NCBI RefSeq assembly: GCF_008728515.1
Contig: NW_022161646.1
Location: 62,001 to 126,000, forward strand
DNA length: 64,000 nucleotides
Reading direction: 5' to 3'
Source: Papio anubis
Lineage: Eukaryota > Chordata > Mammalia > Primates > Cercopithecidae
Part shown: positions 35,411 to 46,082 of the stretch, one piece after another
How the letters are laid out: every line of letters begins with the position of its first letter
Position numbering within the stretch: position 1 is the stretch's first letter
Notes under the pieces: model-generated
What the model saw: the letters and a program-made list of their open reading frames with translations, nothing else
The model's database searches: none
Told to the model about the DNA's origin: nothing
Translations under genes and position numbers: made by a program

Positions 35411-35716
35411 TATTATTATTATTATTATTTCGAGATAGAGTCTCACTCTGTCACCCAGGCTGGAATGCCGTGGTATGATCTTGGCTCACTGCAACCTCTG
35501 CCTCCCGTGTTGAAGAAATTCTCCTGTCTCAACCTCCCGAGTAGCTGGAACTACAGGCAGGCACACACCACCACGTCCAGCTAATTTTGTATTTTTAGTA
35601 GAAATGGGGTTTCATCATGTTGGTCAGGCTGGTCTCGACCTCCTGACCTCAAGTGATCCACCTGCCTTGGCCTCCCAAAGTGCTGGCATTACAGGCTTAA
35701 GCCCCTGCGCCTGGCC
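35411..35716 (-). mobile_element. AluS-like element, antisense
   Basis: Reverse-complement Alu from an (ATT)n-rich tail (35409-35428) and 'gagatagagtctcactctgtc' through to 'gcgcctggcc'. Full length. The open frames 35318-35584 and 35604-35798 are typical antisense-Alu frames and not genes. Confidence 0.93.
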
Positions 35717-36605
35717 TCACCTTTTTAAAACCCAATTTACTTTTCCTGACCTCCATACCCTGGAAGCAGTAAATGGACAAATAGGTAAATTGAAATAAAG
35801 ACTGATGGAGAAAATCATTACAATTCATGGTTTTGCTATGACAAACATGCCGTTTAGGCCATATTCTTGTTTATTCCAATCAAATAAAGTAATGGAAAAT
35901 AAGTGAATGAATAAATGAATGAATGAATAAATGATGACCAAACTAAAACAATTCTTGTTGGCTATACACACTGCTCTACGCCATGCTACGCAAGCTGACA
36001 GAAGGCAGAAAGGAAGTTCATGCTGGTCAAAAGAAATGTGGTTCCTTAAAATATTGGTAAGTCATAAGCTGATAATTCAACTTTATGGCACCATCTGATT
36101 TGATTTCTTATTGAAAAAAGCAAACTGTATTAGAATACTTTTTGCTTCAAATGATAGAGTCAACACAATGTTGCTTAGTTGAAGAATGAAAAAGTACAGA
36201 AGGGAATTTGATATTAGCTAATTCAACAAGCTGCCCCTATTGTCAACAGTTGCCTCAGACCCAAGCCTCCTGGATTCAAGCCAGGATAGAACCCTGTTGT
36301 TCAAAAGGACTGGACAAAATGGGTTACTCATTCCAGCTCTCCCCATTTTTTACTTATTCATAGCCTCTTTAGAGAACTGGATAATGGGTATCACACAAAG
36401 TGAGGCAATGGTTCCAACTCCTAACTAGTCAAAGGGCATGAAAGGCAGGGGAGATCTTGGTAGAGTCAGGTAAATGAGTACTGTCAAATAATTTCAGGAT
36501 TATAAACTAATTTGAGAGTTTTCATATTTAAATAATTTGTTGATGTCCAAATGAAAAAATAGGACATTACCATTTGTTTTCTTTTCTTTATATTTTAAAA
36601 TGTTT
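35717..36605. other. Unassigned sequence with short (GAAT)n
   Basis: A short 'gaatgaataaatgaatgaatg' tract lies at about 35904-35930. Otherwise nothing recognised. Confidence 0.45.
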
Positions 36606-36606
36606 T

Positions 36607-36914
36607 GGACCAGGCGCGGTGGCTCAAGCCAGTAATCCCAGCACTTTGGGAGGCCGAGACGGGTGGATCACGAGGTCAGGAAATCGAGACCATCCTGGCT
36701 AACACAGTGAAACCCCGTCTCTACTAAAAAAATACAAAAAACTAGTCGGGCGAGGTCGGGGGCGCCTGTAGTCCCAGCTACTCAGGAGGCTGAGGCAGGA
36801 GAATGGCGTGAATCTGGGAGGCGGAGCTTGCAGCGAGCTGAGATCCGGCCACTGCAGTCCAGCCTGGGTGACAGAGCGAGACTCCGTCTCAAAAAAAAAA
36901 AAATAAATAAATAA
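36607..36914 (+). mobile_element. Young Alu, AluYRa-like
   Basis: Second copy with 'gctcaagcc', 'gccgagacgggtgg', 'ctagtcgggcgaggt' and 'gatccggccactgcag', pointing to the Old World monkey Alu lineage. It has an A13 tail then AAAT units. No clear TSD was found. Confidence 0.92.
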
Positions 36915-36985
36915 CTGACGATTAAAAAACGCCTGAGCTCTATTCATTTCCACCCCATGCCTCCTCCCTAGATTTACCTTTTCCC

Positions 36986-37357
36986 TGTATTAATACCTCA
37001 TAAAAGATGGCGCTCTTCCTGCTGCTTCTTCACCCATTTTTCCCGCGCCTGCGAAAATTGTTACTTTGTAGCGCAGGCGCCATCCCGTGCCCCAGAAAAT
37101 TTCCAACTGACAGCACAGGCACAACATGACGTCCGACCGGAGAAACCAATACCTACCTGGCCACGCCCTCCGCGATGAGATCATCTCCGCCTCTGGCCCA
37201 ACCCCTTCCCCTCCAAGTGTATATAAGGCATTGCATTACCGCCATTAAACGAGACTTGATCAGAGCACTGTCTTGTCTCCATTTTTCGTGTCACTTGTTC
37301 CCCAAATTCCCACTCCCTCCTCCAGGGCCTGCTTCGACGATCCCGCGGGCCGGGATA
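36986..37357 (+). mobile_element. ERVK/IAP-like (class II) solo LTR, CpG-rich
   Basis: About 370 bp with starting TG ('tgtattaatacctcataaaagatggcgc') and a possible end 'gcgggccgggata', where CA seems mutated to TA. The R-U5 stretch 'gagacttgatcagagcactg' followed by 'tcttgtctccattttt' resembles betaretroviral/IAP-type LTRs. No primer-binding site or internal sequence follows, so it is a solo LTR. I did not find a matching TSD, so the ends are provisional. A unique CpG-rich promoter is the alternative. Confidence 0.6.
37004..37249 (+). promoter_or_regulatory. LTR core promoter elements
   Basis: Ordered motifs: YY1-like 'aagatggcg' (37004-37012); an inverted pair GCGCCTGCG (37045-37053) and CGCAGGCGC (37072-37080), the second within an NRF1-like site; CRE-like tgacgtc (37127-37133); CCAAT (37146-37150); TATA box tatataag (37220-37227); and a poly(A) signal attaaa (37244-37249). 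Their order and spacing look like an intact Pol II LTR promoter. Activity is inference. Confidence 0.55.
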
Positions 37358-37944
37358 GCTCAGGAATTAACCTGTCAGGAGTTATTTCTTTAAAGAGGAC
37401 CCTGTGTAATCATTGGAAGTGACTACCCCTTTGGTCAGCACTGAGCATTAATTTAAAGACTTCTCATTCAGTGACAGGTGTGTGGATATGTTTTTAAGAG
37501 GGAGGAAGGAGAGAAAGGGAAAAGAAGAGGAAGACAGGGCCACAGGGACTGTGTGTGTGCGAAACGGAGGAGTGTGTAGTCTGGGTGTTGGCATTTCTAA
37601 AGCTTCCCAGGTAAGTCTATGTTGCAGTCAGCAGCAAGAACCAGAGAATTGGGGTCATTCACTTTCTTAAGATCAACACCAACCTTGTGGTTGGTTTTAA
37701 GAATATTTTCTTCTATGAAACAATGCCCCAAAATAGATGATTGACAGATGTATCTTTCTTTTGCAAAGCCGGAGTGTCCTTTATGATAGGGTTGGTGGTG
37801 GTGGTGGTGGTGAGTGGAGTATGTACAAAGTTGTGAATCTGGAAACATTCCCTTAAGACCCTTCATCAGCTTCTTGGAATGCCTTTGAGTTCTCCAATGG
37901 GTATGTGGAGCACATTGTTTTGAAGACTACATATAAGTTTCAAA
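37358..37944. other. Unassigned sequence with purine tract and (GGT)n
   Basis: A G/A-rich run lies at 37496-37535, and about six GGT units at 37794-37811. No gene recognised; the small frames on both strands overlap and look like chance. Confidence 0.45.
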
Positions 37945-38010
37945 GAGCAGAGATTTTTCGATTTTGTTTGCTGCTGTATCCCCAGGGCCTAACCACCCAT
38001 AAGAGATGCT
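37945..38010 (+). mobile_element. L2 3' end, left piece
   Basis: 'tttgctgctgtatccccagggcctaac' is the conserved tail region of L2. It is cut at 38010 by the MLT2 LTR and resumes at 38582. Confidence 0.75.
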
Positions 38011-38581
38011 TGTGAGGATTAATTTTATGTGTTAACTTGACGGGGCTAAGGGATGCTCTGGTAGTTGGTAAAACATTATTTCTGGGTGTGACTGTGTGGG
38101 TGTTTCTGGAAGATTAATATTTGACTCAGTAGACTGAATAAAGAAGATCCACCTTCACCACTGTGGGCAGGCATCGTCTAATCATTGAAGATCCAGATAG
38201 ACTTGGATAAAAGTAAAGGAAGGGTGAATTTTCTCTTTCTCCGCTGGAGCTGAGACATCTACTTTCTCTTGCCTTTGGACATTGGGAGCTACTGGTTCTC
38301 AGAACTTCAAATTCCAGGAGTTATACAGCCTTACCTGCCCAGTTCTCAGAACTTTGACCTCAGACTAGGAGTTACACCCTTAACTCCCCTAATTCCCAGC
38401 CTTTTAAATTTGGACTCAATTACAACACTGGCTTTCTTGAGTCTCTAGCTTGCAGATGGCAGATTGTGGATCTCGTCAGCCTTCATAATTATGTGAGCCA
38501 GTTACCATAATAAATTCTCCTCTTATACAGTATATCTCTATATACCCTATTGATTCTGTTTCTCTAAAGAACTTTAATACA
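38011..38581 (+). mobile_element. MLT2-type (ERV-L) solo LTR
   Basis: Runs from 'tgtgaggattaattttatgtg' to 'actttaataca' (571 bp), with ERV-L LTR landmarks 'tctgggtgtgactgtgtgggtgtttctgg' and 'attctgtttctctaaagaac' (38086 and 38552). Flanks atgct (38006-38010) and gtgct (38582-38586) form a 5-bp TSD with one mismatch. It split an L2 element. Confidence 0.92.
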
Positions 38582-38620
38582 GTGCTCAATGTGTATTTGT
38601 TGAAAAAATTAATGATTAAG
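38582..38620 (+). mobile_element. L2 3' end, right piece
   Basis: 'gtgctcaatgtgtatttgttgaa' is the L2 3' terminus, continuing the piece that ended at 38010. Confidence 0.75.
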
Positions 38621-39550
38621 ACTAAATTCAAATTGAATTTCAATCAACCATCCACATATATTCTATTTTCCATAATTAAATGAATAAAGTAATAATGAAG
38701 GGACAGGAATAGCATACTGAGGACTTTTTCCAAAGATGAAATTAAACCATTACTTTGTCAATAAGTTTTAATTTTGTAAAGTATGTTTCCTTTTTAGAAA
38801 TTGAAAATGCACTAAATGTTCTAGGAAATTCTGTTCACATTTCCAAAACTTATTTCAAATATGAATTCATTTTAGATCTCACTTAAAATATGTTAACAGC
38901 CATGGAAACTAGTGATCTTAGAGCATGAGGAAATGAAGTTTTAGATTATTAAAATTAAAGATACATAATATAGTAGATTATTATTGGGTTAGCACTGTTC
39001 AACTAGAAAATAAGAAAGTCTAATAAGAAAAGCCATCCACACAAGGGTTTTCGAATAAAAACAGTGACTATTAATTTAAAAAAGAAAGTTTTGCGGTTCA
39101 GTTCTAATTGCTTCATTATTCAATTACCAATTTTGGCTCTTAAGTAAAAAAATCTCTAAAAAATTGTAAATTGATAATAAAGTTAATTTCATATCAAATT
39201 AAAATTAAGTAATGGCATTTTTTACTAAATAACTGTTAAATAAATGTGTAATAACTTGATAGTCATGGATATTTAAAAGCTTTGTTGATTTCTCATTCTC
39301 TGAGGGCAGTATTAATATTACTAGAGCTTGGGTAACAGGGAGAATGTTAATTTAATCACCTGAGAGTTGCGAAGAATTATTCTCTCAAAGTAAATTTGTT
39401 TTCTGAAATTCCTTCTGGAGCAAAACAGTCTGAAAACATTTCAGCAGTGAATATAAAGTATGAAGAAAAGTAGTCATTTAAATATTAACTGAACAATATA
39501 ATAAGGCCAAAAACCTTTGGGTTTATTCCTTATTCATTTAGTTCTCTTCT
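38621..39550. other. Unassigned AT-rich sequence
   Basis: No gene or repeat recognised. Confidence 0.45.
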
Positions 39551-39554
39551 GTCC

Positions 39555-40230
39555 AAATGTATCTGAGTCCACCCATTTCTTCCTTCTTTTCCTGCTTCTA
39601 CCTATTCTAAGACATTGTCACCCCTAGATTACTGTACCCACATCTCTGCTGGAAGTCCTGCTTAAATGTTTACCTCACAGAGTTTATTCTCCCAAGAGCA
39701 GCTAGAATCTTGCTCTTAAAAGTACATCAGATCATGTCACTCTTTTATTCTCAAGCCTCCCACAATAACTCCAAAGTCTTCAATTCCTATGGTCTTCAAG
39801 ACTCAGGATTTGATTCTCAATTACATGTCCAGCCTCATTTCTTGTCACTGTCTTCCAACAGTTCATCCATACAGTAAGTGTCAATTCTAGAATATATTAA
39901 GTGTTATCTTGTCAAAGAGGCATTCTATGATCATCATATCAAAAATATGTCTTTCTTTCCTCTCCTTTCGCCCTCTACCACTGTCTCTGTACACACACGC
40001 TCCACCTGCTATTACTTTATCCTGATTCATAGCTCTTATCACAATCTGGATTACCTTTCTTTACTCATCTAGTTATTTGTTTACTGATTGTCTCTGCCAC
40101 TAAAGTGTAAGAGGTATGAAGGCATATTTTGAGCTGTCTTCTTTGTTGCTTCATCCCCAGCATCTAAAACAGTATTGGTGATTATCATAGACTCAGTAAA
40201 TATTCACTGAATACATTAGTAAATAAAATA
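39555..40230 (+). mobile_element. L2 LINE 3' region
   Basis: Landmarks in order: 'agatcatgtcactctttt', 'caataactccaaagtcttcaattcc', 'attcatagctcttatcacaatctgg', 'tatttgtttactgattgtctctgcc', 'ttcatccccagcatctaaaac' and 'gtaaatattcactgaatac'. This is 680 bp of L2 ending at its proper 3' end. Non-functional. Confidence 0.88.
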
Positions 40231-40265
40231 ATTTTAAACATGGAAATGTTTATTGTTGCATTTAA

Positions 40266-40584
40266 TTTTAATTTTATTTTCAAGACAAGGTCTTGTTCAT
40301 GTCACCCAGGCTGGAGTGCAGTGGCATAATCATAACTCCCTGCAGCCTCGACCTCCTGAGCTCAAGAAATTCTCCCACCTCAATCTCCCAAACAGCTGGG
40401 ACTACCTGGGACTACAGGCAAGCGCCAACATGCCTAATTTATTTTTATTTTTATTTTTATTTTTTGTAGAGACAGGCTTTTGCCATGTTACCCAGGCTGG
40501 TCTTGAACTCCTGGGCTCAAGCAATTCACCCACCTCAGTCTCCCAAAGGGCTGGAATTACAGCCGTGAGTCACTGTGCCCAGCC
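40266..40584 (-). mobile_element. AluJ-like element, antisense
   Basis: Reverse-complement Alu ('gacaaggtcttgttcatgtcacc' to 'cactgtgcccagcc') with a (TTTTA)n middle linker at 40439-40470 and an internal duplication of 'ctgggactac'. TSD: tattgttgcattt (40251-40263) and tattggtgcattt after the element, one mismatch. The 115-codon frame 40253-40600 is an antisense-Alu frame. Confidence 0.93.
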
Positions 40585-40819
40585 TATTGGTGCATTTTAA
40601 AATAATCTTTCTTCTAAGTGGAAGAATTAACATTCATTCTACTTTATAACACTTTAAATGAGCATCTCTACGTCCATAACTAATGAAATATTGCCATATA
40701 AGGGACGTGCTTCTTGTAGCAATCATGAAAGTTGTTTCAATTAGTAGTGAGCCTAACTTGTGATCAAAATTTGAAAAGTAACCATACAAGCTACTTTAAA
40801 ATATTTAACATTGTGGTAG

Positions 40820-41325
40820 TTTTAAAACATGCCCCAAAATTCTGCCCCTATCACCCCCAAAGATGCACTCTATCTGCCTTCCACATAAGTGTGGGCCAGC
40901 CTTAGTGACCTGCTTTTCAGGAGTAGAGTGTAGTAGAATTGACAGTCTGTGGTTTGTGGGAGTTGGTCATAAAAGACATTGCAGCTTTCTTCTTGCTGTA
41001 TCTCTGGGAGATGCCAGCTGCCATGTAGTGAGGACATACACACAACCATATGGAAATACCATGTGCTAAGTAACAGAGGTCTCCTACAAATAGCCATATG
41101 AGTGAGTCTTTGTGAAAGTGGATCCTTTAGCCCTAGTGAGGCCTTCAAATGACTGCAGCCTGGGTGACATCTCCACTACAACAGAGTGAGAAATTCTGAG
41201 CCAGAACCACCCAAATAAGACACTCTCAGTCTCATGACTCACAGAAATTACATGGGATAATTTTTTTAATTTAATCCATTAATCTGGGGGTAATTTGTTA
41301 TGCAGCAATGTATAAGTAATACACA
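40820..41325 (+). mobile_element. MLT1-type MaLR LTR
   Basis: 'catgccccaaaattctgcccc', 'agatgccagctgccatgtagtgaggac', 'caaatagccatatgagtgag', 'atccattaatctgggggtaatttgttatgcagc' are MLT1 landmarks in order. Nearly complete at about 500 bp. The frames at 40863-41069 plus and 40870-41148 minus lie within it. Confidence 0.88.
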
Positions 41326-42639
41326 GATATAATGTGCTTTTCTCACTTAAAGAAGACATTCCTGAATCAGCCAATATGCCATTTTGGTTAACTTTTTTAA
41401 CCTTTCTGAACTTCAGTTTCTTGATCTGAATAATGGGAATATTATCTATTTCACTGGTTTACTGAAAAAATTAAACAATTATTATAGTTAACAATTCCTA
41501 GAACATTGTGTGATTAATTTTGGTTTACTTCCTTTTTCATCAATGAGAAGCCAACAAACATATATAATTTTGATCAATCTTCTGTTAAAATATTAATAAA
41601 AATTGAGTAAAGCCTCAGAGTTAGAGAACCTAGTTTCTAAAAGCATCATGATACAAAATTTCATCTGCAAGCTATTTATTTAGAATATTCAATAGATTTT
41701 TCCATAACACTTCCATGTAAAATGAGTATAACACTTAAGAAGCCCACTAAAGCCTATTAAATTCTCTAAAGTCTCTCACAATAGTTAAATTAAAAATAAA
41801 TTGAAAATAACCCTAATGATATGGTAATATATTTGTAGGGGATGCTGTGCTCAATTCCTCTCTGAAGGATTCATGCCCCAGCTGCTCGGCATGCTGCGTG
41901 CTGATAGCCCTCAGCTCTCTGTCCTCTCCAAGAATTATGCTTAGCTGAAAATAGGCATCTTACCCAAAATCACACCCTCTTCCTCCGGGCAGCCTGTATA
42001 CCTTCACTGGTTCATGTGGAGCTATGTGTCCAGTGTGTCCAGATCCCTTGCTCCAACTGAGTACAACTCTAAAGACTTATCCAAGCTCCAGAGTTCCTTA
42101 CGGGCTGTCTGAGGCCTTTGTTGTGATGGCAGGACATCTTGATTTTCCCCCTGCCCAGTCTTTCCTCCTTCTCTATAACCCATAGTTATTAATCCTGAGA
42201 GCATACCCCAATACACTTGCTGTAAGCAAATATCCATCTCAGAATTTGCTTCCCAAGGAATCCAAATTGTGATATTTTTTATTGTAGTGCACCTCATGTT
42301 TCACACTTTGTACCTCACCTTTAGGGGACTGCTAGGACTGGAGTCTAGTTATAGGGCTAGAAATAAAGAGAAGTGGCAGGGTTGGTCCTGAGGAGACTCA
42401 GTCTTGTCTTTCATGGTGATTAGCTCGGGAGAAGCCATTACAGTTTCCTCAGGCAATGCAGGGGTAATCCTCTCCGACGGGGTGGAAAGTGATTCTCTAA
42501 CACAAATGGTGTTGTTTAGGGAGTAGGAAATTTAATTAGAAGAGCACAGAGGAGCAGAGATTTTTGTGACAAATTGCGTGGTGACTTTGGGACAACTTCA
42601 AAAACTGTTAGAAAGCAGAAAATTCGTTGCTTGTATGTA
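41326..42639. other. Unassigned, with an old repeat-like block near 41830-42275
   Basis: 41830-42275 contains 'ataacccatagttattaatcctgagagc' and 'catctcagaatttgcttcccaagg', which resemble the end of an old LINE or LTR element. The family is not clear. Nothing else recognised. Confidence 0.3.
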
Positions 42640-43155
42640 TTTCTTTTAAAAATTTTATCCCACTTCTGGGTATATATCCAAAAACATTAAAATTAGTAAG
42701 CCAAAGTGATATCTGTATTCCTCTGTTCCTTGCAGCACTATTCACAATAACTAAGATAGGAGAGCAATCCAAGTGTCCATTATCAGATGAACAGAGAAAA
42801 TGAGGTACGCATCTACAATGGATTGCTATTCAACCTTATAAAAGGAGGAAATCCTGGCATCTGCAACAGCGTGGATGAACCTGGAAGACCTTACGCTAAG
42901 TGAAATAAGCCAGACACAGAAAGACACATATGACATGATCTCGCTTATATATGGAACCTAAAAATCTGTAAGTCATTAGTAGTAAGCATAATGGTGGCTG
43001 CCAGAGTCTTGGGCAGAGTCCTGGATGGGGAAAAAGAAGGTGTTGATCAAAGGGTATAAAGTTCAGTTAGACAGGAGGAAGAAGCTTTAGTGATCTATTG
43101 CACAGGATGGTGATTACAGTAAACAACGATGCATTGTATATTTTTTAAAAAAATA
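42640..43155 (+). mobile_element. 5'-truncated L1 3' end (L1MA/L1MB-like)
   Basis: Begins in the end of ORF2 ('cttctgggtatatatccaaaaac', 'gcagcactattcacaataactaa', 'gtgaaataagccagacacag') and passes into the 3'UTR ('atatggaacctaaaaatctg', 'gatggtgattacagtaaac'). Ends in an A/T-rich tail. Non-functional. Confidence 0.9.
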
Positions 43156-43224
43156 TTTCCTTAAAGCCAATGTATCAGTAGTATGGTTGACTTAGGCAAG
43201 CACAACTTATATTATGACAGTATA

Positions 43225-43360
43225 ATGTTGTAATTAGGATAGACTTTAGAACTTTAGAAATACAAGCTCAAATCCTAGTTATGCCACCCACTAGCTGTAA
43301 GTCCTTATACAAATTAGTTAGCCTTCCCTGGCTTTGACTTTAAATAGAAACATAAACAAT
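43225..43360 (+). mobile_element. MIR SINE fragment
   Basis: 'caaatcctagttatgccacccactagctgtaagtccttatac' matches the MIR middle; the 3' half is lost. Confidence 0.75.
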
Positions 43361-44554
43361 AACTTAAATCAATACGGAAGATGAACTTATCGAGAGAGTA
43401 TGGAGCTATTAAGTCTTAGACTCAAAGAGGGTGTTGTGTGGCTATTGTATTGCTCTCCTGATAAGACTGGGGCAGATTTGCCAAAAGAAGCACTGATAGA
43501 GAATAAGGACTTTTAAGAAAGCAAGATGGACATCTCTATCTCATCTAGCTCACTGTCCTACCTAGATAGATGTCTGCAAAGCTGCAAAAATAGTCCAATC
43601 TATGCCAACAGAGTGCTTGGGACTTGACTGTAAAGAATGATGCGTGCTTTTCTAAAAAATACAGAAGATGGAAGGCAGTTGGAACACTCTGCAATGGCAG
43701 GGTAGGGGCGACAAGAGGTTGCACCCTACACTTTCATGTTGGTGTGGGGCAGAGATGCCAGGTGGGTGTACAACAGCATCCAGATCTGAGCTCACTTGAT
43801 GGGATCCTGACACAAAAGGACACTGGACATGGTGAAAAGATCAATTTGTTGGGGAAAGGACTGGGCATATGGAGCTCACAAGTGGTGAGTTCAGTTAGGC
43901 AAACACACAGGATCATAATCTAGGAGTGTACGTGTATGCTATGGGGGGATTGTAATCTCAAAGAACATCACACACACTGCATAAAAAACCAGCACATAAA
44001 TATCTATCATGACTTAAGGTCACCAGTGGCCACAAATTATGTAAGTCATAAAATATGTTTTGTCTTTTTCTTTTAATCTCTTACCTCCTCATTTTGATTC
44101 TAAGATCCAGAAGGGAAAAGAGATACAGATAAGGACACCACAGATCACAGTCCAATTGAAATTGGCCAGGTGGAGTGAGGAAAACAGACTCTGAGGCTCA
44201 ATTTTGAAATTGGACCACCTAAGGATTATTTATTCCTGAAAGTGAAAATTATCAAAAAATAAGATCGTTCTTACAATTGAAAGTGACAAAAGAGCTGTCG
44301 TATCTTCCAGAGATGTCATCAGTGAGCTGGGAAAGAGGAGTCAACCGAGAAGAGTTGAAAGGTGTCACTGGAGAAAAAGATACCATTTTTTTTCTGATGC
44401 ATATTTTATGTCCAGCTCATTCAATAAATTAGTTTAGAGTCAAAAGTTATGCCCAGAAAAGAAAAGAGAAACTGCTTATGAAACAACAAGTATAGTTTAG
44501 AAAGACCAAAAAATGAAGGCAAGGGGAAAAGGATGCTTCTTTGTAGTTAAGGAT
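43361..44554. other. Unassigned sequence
   Basis: No repeat or gene recognised. The open frame 43624-43923 plus (99 codons) shows no domain and an opposite-strand frame overlaps it. Confidence 0.4.
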
Positions 44555-44556
44555 TG

Positions 44557-44587
<31 letters not shown>

Positions 44588-44588
44588 A
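44555..44588. repeat. (TG)n microsatellite
   Basis: About 17 TG units with a single interruption ('gtttgt'). Confidence 0.95.
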
Positions 44589-45706
44589 TAAGTTAAAAGA
44601 TACTGGTGAGATGGTTCCCTATCTGTGCACCAGGAAGCATTATAAGATCAGGGCAGCTTTGGTGTTGTAGGAGGCAGTAATGAGGTTAGAAGAGGAAAAT
44701 CTAGTTAGGAAGCGACTGCTAAGAAGATAAGTGATGTGCACTTAGATATTCACGTTTACTGGATGTTTCCTAGTTAGCTGTTCATGACCTGAGATGCGTC
44801 TATTTCAGGAAGAGAGTAAGTCACATGAAAAAGAAATTGAAAATGTATTTCCTTGAAAACATAATCCAGGTTGCTAAATAACTTTTACCTACGCTGAATG
44901 CTTCATCAAAATCAATGATGCCTATAATCAGAAGTACCCCATTCTTATTTAGTTTCCCTACTTTCTAACATCCATCAATTCAGCAATGGATTATGAAAGT
45001 CTAGATCACGCTCAGGCACCTAATGTGACTATAAAGAAGTGATATTCTCCTCAGTGGAATTACTCTTTTAATGTTCTTGCTTTCCAATTTACATCAGTTA
45101 GAAGCTGTTAAAGTAATGGTACAGGCATTAGAAAAATAAAGAGAATATGGAAAGGAAGATTGCTTGTATCTGTGTTTTATTCATCACACTGCCTGTTGAG
45201 TTTATATCACTGGCTTCAAATTTATCCAGTTTCTTTTCTTTTATGACTGGAGACATTAAGCTAAACCTGTCATCTCTGTAAAATAACATTTGTAGTACTC
45301 TCAATCTTCTCAGTGTAATCTTTAATAACTCTCTTACGTTCAAGTTGACAGCAAGCAAGTAATAAAATGCCTAATACCATTTTATAGGTCACATAATGCA
45401 ACAGTTTATTTTAGCTCAGCAGGGCAATAACAGGTAACAGATAATGAAGTCACTATAGATTTGTATAATATAGTTTCTGAGTTGGCAACAGGTTCAGAAA
45501 AGGCTTAGAAATCATCTTTTAAGCTATGACAAAATAGAAGTGTATTTCCCATTTCCTCTCTTTCTAATGATTCATAACACTAAAGTTAACTCAGAGGTGG
45601 TACACTTCAATGTTCACAAGCTGAGGTATGTTATACAAACAAATCAACTTTTTAATGGATGCCTTTCTCACAGAACTTCAAATTACATAAGGGAAAGAAG
45701 CAATTA
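44589..45706. other. Unassigned sequence
   Basis: Nothing recognised. Confidence 0.4.
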
Positions 45707-45800
45707 TTCTACAACTATTTAGAAATATAACATTATATTTCTACGACTATTTAGAAACATAAAATTATATTTCTACGACTATTTAGAAATATAAAAATAT
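45707..45800. repeat. 32-bp tandem repeat, three copies
   Basis: Units begin 'ttctacaactatttagaaa' at 45707, 'ttctacgactatttagaaa' at 45739 and 45771, period 32, with 1-3 differences per unit. The third copy runs into the Alu target site. A minisatellite-like local duplication. Confidence 0.93.
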
Positions 45801-45802
45801 CT

Positions 45803-46049
45803 GGCCGGGCGTGGTGGCTCATACCTGTAAATCCAGTACTTCAGGAAACTGAGGTGGGCAGATCACAAAGTCGAGAGATCAAGACCATCCTGGCCAACAT
45901 GGTGAAACCCCGTCTCTACTAAAAATACAAAAATTAGCTGGGCATGGTGGCGCATACCTGTAGCACTTGGGAGGCTGAGGCGGGAGAATCGCTTGAACCC
46001 AGGAGGCAGAGGTTGCAGTGAGCAGAGATCGCACCACTGCACTCCAGCC
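45803..46049 (+). mobile_element. AluS-like element lacking its 3' end
   Basis: Full left arm and most of the right arm, stopping at 'cactgcactccagcc'. An internal deletion in the right arm removes bases after 'gcatacctgtag'. The usual final 30 bases and A tail are missing, replaced by a short hairpin-forming sequence (46050-46072). Near-identical flanks aaaaatatct (45793-45802) and aaaaatacct (46073-46082) look like the surviving TSD. Confidence 0.9.
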
Positions 46050-46082
46050 TTTTTTCCACTGGGGGTGGAAAGAAAAATACCT

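Noticed and set aside
35318..35798. Open frames encoding typical 'CHPGWSAV'-like or 'FHHVGQAGLDLL'-type peptides
   Set aside because: These are antisense-Alu frames, here and at 1723-2063, 18107-18316, 32441-32716, 40253-40600 and 45863-46112.
36986..37357. Host gene CpG-island promoter
   Set aside because: The R-U5-like motifs and TATA-to-poly(A) spacing fit an LTR better, and no exon follows; kept as an alternative only.
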